From assembly GCF_002192695.1 (NCBI RefSeq), contig NZ_MTLG01000084.1:1-64000 (forward strand): a stretch of 64,000 nt of DNA. Reading direction: 5' to 3'. Numbering within the stretch: position 1 is the first letter of the stretch; every line of letters begins with the position of its first letter. The DNA is from Achromobacter xylosoxidans (GTDB lineage Bacteria > Pseudomonadota > Gammaproteobacteria > Burkholderiales > Burkholderiaceae_B). The position numbers and the translations under genes were made by a program. Below are positions 61,563 through 64,000 of this stretch, one piece after another. The notes beneath the pieces were generated by a model. That model was not told where the DNA came from. It was given only the letters and a program-made list of their open reading frames with translations, and ran no database searches.

Positions 61563-62645
61563 CTATTCCCCCTGCCCACGGACCGCGCGGCGCTGCGTCT
61601 GGAAGAAGCGCCAGATCAGCGCCGAGGCGTCCGGCCCGCTGCGCGCGTGATAGCGCACCGAGGCATCACCGCCGCTCCAGGCATGTTCCAGCAGCGTGAT
61701 TTCGCATAGCCGCAGCACCGTGCGGCTGCCGCGCAGCATATCGACGCGGCGATAGGATTTATCCGTCCCCAAGCCCAGCACGCGCTCGACCGGCACGCTT
61801 TCGGGCGGCAGATCGTTCACGGCGCGGAACTGTTCGAACAATTGTTTGGCATTGCGCGGCGCCACCGTCGGATCCAGCTGTCCCTGCAAGATCATGGCGG
61901 GCATGCCGAGCCGGAAGACCGCCGGGTCCGCAACCTTTTCCAGCAAGGGCAGCAGCGGCTTGAGCGCGCCGCGCCGCATCGTGCCGATGCCGCCAGTGGC
62001 GCTGTGGGCATCGCCCGCCACCGGCCCGGAATGCATGGCCACGGCGGCGATCAGGCGCGGATGGCGCAAGGCCACCAGCGCGGCCATGCCGGCCCCGGCC
62101 GACAGGCCCGCGATGTAGACGCGTTCGGGATCCAGCGCATGCCGGGCGCATTCCGCGCGGATCAGCGCGGCGATCAGGTCGGCTTCCGCCCCGCCATGCG
62201 CGTCGTCCGGCTGGAACCAGCGCCAGCAGCGCTGCACCTGCCGGGTCATGGACTGCTGCGGATAGAGCACCATGAAGCCGCCCGCGTCGGCCCATTGGTT
62301 CATGCGCGAACCACGGGCGAACGACAGCGCCGTCTGCCTGCAGCCATGCAGCATCACCACCAGCGGCATGCCGGCGCGCGGCGCGGCAGCGGGCGTGTAG
62401 CGCGCGTACGTCAGGCGGCGGCCATGGCCGTCGGAAAACTGGCGGGAGGCTTCCCAGCGGCCCGCCCCCAGCGAAGGCGCGGCGGCGCTGCGGGAAGCGG
62501 AGGCTGCGGCGGGCTTGGCCGCGCGGCGCTTGGGCGCGCCGCGCTTCTTGGCGGCCTTGGGCGTGGCCATGCGCATTGCGGCGCGCTGCAGCTTGCCGAT
62601 CTTCTTCGCGGCCTTGAAAAACAAATTGGTAAAACTGCGCGCCAT
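61563..62645 (-). CDS. PHB depolymerase family esterase
   Basis: A 360-residue enzyme. The first 60 residues are a Lys/Arg/Ala-rich region (PKAAKKRGAPKRRAAKP) with no clear signal peptide, then the alpha/beta domain with LHGCRQTALSFARGS (99-113) and the nucleophile Ser182 in IAGLSAGAGMA. The Asp is in LQGQLDPTV and the His in LEHAWSGGD. This matches the short-chain-PHA-depolymerase/esterase family. The basic tail could keep it on PHA granules or DNA. It is divergent from the hemolysin III-like gene. Confidence 0.88.
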   Translation of the reverse strand: MARSFTNLFFKAAKKIGKLQRAAMRMATPKAAKKRGAPKRRAAKPAAASASRSAAAPSLGAGRWEASRQFSDGHGRRLTYARYTPAAAPRAGMPLVVMLHGCRQTALSFARGSRMNQWADAGGFMVLYPQQSMTRQVQRCWRWFQPDDAHGGAEADLIAALIRAECARHALDPERVYIAGLSAGAGMAALVALRHPRLIAAVAMHSGPVAGDAHSATGGIGTMRRGALKPLLPLLEKVADPAVFRLGMPAMILQGQLDPTVAPRNAKQLFEQFRAVNDLPPESVPVERVLGLGTDKSYRRVDMLRGSRTVLRLCEITLLEHAWSGGDASVRYHARSGPDASALIWRFFQTQRRAVRGQGE

Positions 62646-62745
62646 TGCTAGGCCTCGGCCAGTAAACCTGCGTTTGCTTGCGCGCTGAATGTATCACAGA
62701 GTAACTTGCAGGCAGCGCTTTCGGGGCGCCGGTACGCCGGTCGAT

Positions 62746-62759
62746 TTGCAGTAGATCAA
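62746..62759. promoter_or_regulatory. FNR-like half-matched box
   Basis: TTGCA-GTAG-ATCAA has the ATCAA half of the FNR/Anr box, and the TTG half has two changes. It lies 101 bases upstream of the PHB-depolymerase-like gene and 97 bases before the hemolysin III-like gene. Weak, but similar to the better box upstream of ppk2. Confidence 0.3.
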
Positions 62760-62823
62760 ACGGGTGGCGCGTCGGCCGCGGCCGGCCCGCCTGGCGCCTT
62801 GAGCCGCCGCGCCAAAGCGCCTA

Positions 62824-62835
62824 AGGTGTACACCT
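62824..62835. promoter_or_regulatory. perfect 12-bp palindrome before hemolysin III-like gene
   Basis: AGGTGTACACCT, perfectly symmetrical, ends 20 bases before the ATG at 62856. A regulator bound here would cover the transcription or translation start. No regulator gene is next to it. Confidence 0.4.
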
Positions 62836-62855
62836 GAACCAACCAAGACGCATTC

Positions 62856-63500
62856 ATGTTCCCCAACGACAGACCCCAGACCCTGGGCGAGGAAATCGCC
62901 AACTCCATCAGCCACGGCGTCGGCGCCGCGGGCGCCGTGGCCTCCGCCCCCATCCTGATCCTGGCCGCCGTGCGCCAAGGCGACGCCGCCTTCATTGCGG
63001 GGGCCGCCGTCTTCGCCGCGACGATGTGCCTGCTGTACCTGGCATCCACCATCTATCACGCACTGCCCAAGAGCCGCGCCAAACAGCTCTTCAACGTGCT
63101 GGACCACTCCGCCATCTATCTGCTGATCGCGGGCACCTACACGCCCTTCGCGCTGGGCGCCCTGCGCGGACCCTGGGGTTGGACCCTGTTCGGCCTGGTC
63201 TGGGGCATGGCCCTGCTGGGCGTGGGGCTGAAAGCCAGCAAGCGGCTCAACCGCCCGGCCATCTCCACGGGCCTGTACCTGGCGATGGGCTGGCTGGTGA
63301 TCATCGCGGTCAATCCGCTGATCGAGCGCGTGCCCACGGGCGGCCTGTGGTGGCTGGTGGCCGGCGGGCTGGCCTATACCGGCGGCGTGGTGTTCTTCGT
63401 GCTCGACAACCGCTGGCGCTACAGCCACTTCATCTGGCATCTGTTCGTGCTGGCCGGCACGGTGTGCCACTTCTTCGCCGTGCTCTGGTACGCGGCCTGA
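62856..63500 (+). CDS. hemolysin III/TrhA family membrane protein
   Basis: A 214-residue protein with seven predicted helices. The start TLGEEIANSISHGVGAAGA, the middle STIYHAL and YTPFALGALRGPWGW, and the end HFIWHLFVLAGTVCHFFAVL match the TrhA/hemolysin III (PAQR-like) family. The His residues are expected to bind a metal in the membrane. Suggested roles include membrane-energy or lipid homeostasis. The start at 62856 follows a palindrome. Divergent from the PHB-depolymerase-like gene. Confidence 0.92.
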   Translation: MFPNDRPQTLGEEIANSISHGVGAAGAVASAPILILAAVRQGDAAFIAGAAVFAATMCLLYLASTIYHALPKSRAKQLFNVLDHSAIYLLIAGTYTPFALGALRGPWGWTLFGLVWGMALLGVGLKASKRLNRPAISTGLYLAMGWLVIIAVNPLIERVPTGGLWWLVAGGLAYTGGVVFFVLDNRWRYSHFIWHLFVLAGTVCHFFAVLWYAA

Positions 63501-63519
63501 AGGCCGCCCGCAAGGCGGC

Positions 63520-64000
63520 TCAGCCGCGGCCCGGGCCCTTGGGCTGCGGCAAGGCCAGCAGGCCGCGCTTCATCATCGATTTCACGCCGGGCACGAGCAG
63601 CCCGCCGCCGAACGCCAGGTCGCGCCACAGTCCCGGGCCCGAGGCCTGGAAACATGGCGTCAGCGCGCGGCTGAGCGTCTGGTACAGGCGCGAAGGCAGC
63701 AGGCGGCTGCGGGCATAGCGCGCCGGTCCCGCCGCAGCGCCATGCTGCCCCAGGGCCTGCGCCAGCGCCAACGCATCCAGCACCGCCAGCGTCGTTCCCA
63801 AGCCCAGCTGCGGGCTCATCGCGTGGCCTGCGTCGCCCACGGCGCAGTACGGGCCTGCCGCCAAGCCGCGCGGCCAGGTGTGCCGGTAGGTCGCGACCGC
63901 CAGGTCCTCGTGCCGCGCGATCTGCTCGACCACGGGCGCGGCCTCGGGCCACAGGGACAACATGCGATCTTTCCAGGCGCCGATGGGCGCCGCGCGCCAT
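63520..64000 (-). CDS. FAD-dependent monooxygenase, 3' part only
   Basis: The reading frame runs off the right edge, so the N-terminus with the first FAD motif is missing. The visible ~160 residues hold the second FAD contact of PHBH-type hydroxylases, GDAGHAMSPQLGLGTTLAVLDAL (about 60 residues into the visible part), with LALAQAL after it. Stop is at 63520. It hydroxylates an aromatic or related substrate using NAD(P)H. Convergent with the hemolysin III-like gene. Confidence 0.85.
   Translation of the reverse strand, partial: WRAAPIGAWKDRMLSLWPEAAPVVEQIARHEDLAVATYRHTWPRGLAAGPYCAVGDAGHAMSPQLGLGTTLAVLDALALAQALGQHGAAAGPARYARSRLLPSRLYQTLSRALTPCFQASGPGLWRDLAFGGGLLVPGVKSMMKRGLLALPQPKGPGRG

Overview
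The window is high-GC (roughly two thirds G+C by eye), densely packed bacterial chromosome with no rRNA, tRNA, insertion sequence, phage or CRISPR. Gene content points to a betaproteobacterium of the Bordetella/Achromobacter group (Alcaligenaceae). The main signs are four Bug-type (TctC-like) solute receptors, many LysR/AraC/IclR regulators each beside a small catabolic cluster, two PPK2 kinases, a chromosomal class C beta-lactamase, and protein sequences of that type. This is inference from families; no search was run.

Layout. 0.1-3.3 kb: MATE exporter, a lipoprotein and a LysR regulator. 3.4-6.8 kb: adenine deaminase, carboxylesterase and Bug receptor. 6.8-9.1 kb: a TetR regulator divergent from a 14-helix MFS exporter, with a clear palindromic operator between them. 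9.2-14.1 kb: secreted M20 amidohydrolase, a Tat-type Bug receptor translationally coupled to an unsecreted BMP/PnrA-like protein, a GNAT and L-aspartate dehydrogenase. 14.2-19.3 kb: YddA-type ABC exporter, Hsp15, SUI1/YciH, a DOPA-dioxygenase-like protein, a long PPK2 with a basic Ala/Pro/Val tail, and a hypothetical protein. 19.3-23.1 kb: metQ-metN-metI followed by a methionine gamma-lyase-type enzyme. 23.2-24.7 kb: a CopD/HemJ-like membrane protein and a DUF2242-type lipoprotein. 24.8-29.6 kb: MFS carrier, AraC regulator, octopine-dehydrogenase-family enzyme and 3-hydroxyacyl-CoA-dehydrogenase-family enzyme, which looks like one substrate-utilisation unit.

29.6-34.4 kb: AmpC; a tandem glycine riboswitch controlling a DadA-type oxidoreductase; a DJ-1-like protein divergent from a MocR regulator. 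34.5-37.8 kb: amidohydrolase, alpha/beta hydrolase and AraC regulator. 37.8-40.6 kb: nadA-nadB, with palindromes upstream that look like operators, one of which is also a terminator. 40.7-45.8 kb: PhzF-like protein and a three-part efflux operon (NodT-type outer-membrane factor, HlyD, DUF2955). 46.0-48.9 kb: second, short PPK2, an RRM-like small protein, SRPBCC, methyltransferase and DUF1801. 49.0-57.5 kb: LysR/Bug/D-aminoacylase, LysR/RidA, and IclR/Bug/TauD clusters plus a thioesterase. 57.8-64.0 kb: membrane protein, GNAT, GlxA-type regulator, DUF1428, VOC, DUF1993, PHB-depolymerase-like esterase, hemolysin III protein, and an FAD monooxygenase cut by the right edge.

The most interesting signals are regulatory. 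The second glycine aptamer shares a 10-base repeat with the ribosome-binding region of the gene it controls, which suggests a strand-exchange switch. The nadA upstream region reuses one palindrome as a probable operator and as the upstream gene's terminator. Three AraC-type regulators each sit beside tandem 7-10-base repeats spaced 20-22 bp. The octopine-dehydrogenase/hydroxyacyl-dehydrogenase cluster and the secreted-Bug/unsecreted-BMP pair are the best candidates for uncharacterised functional units.
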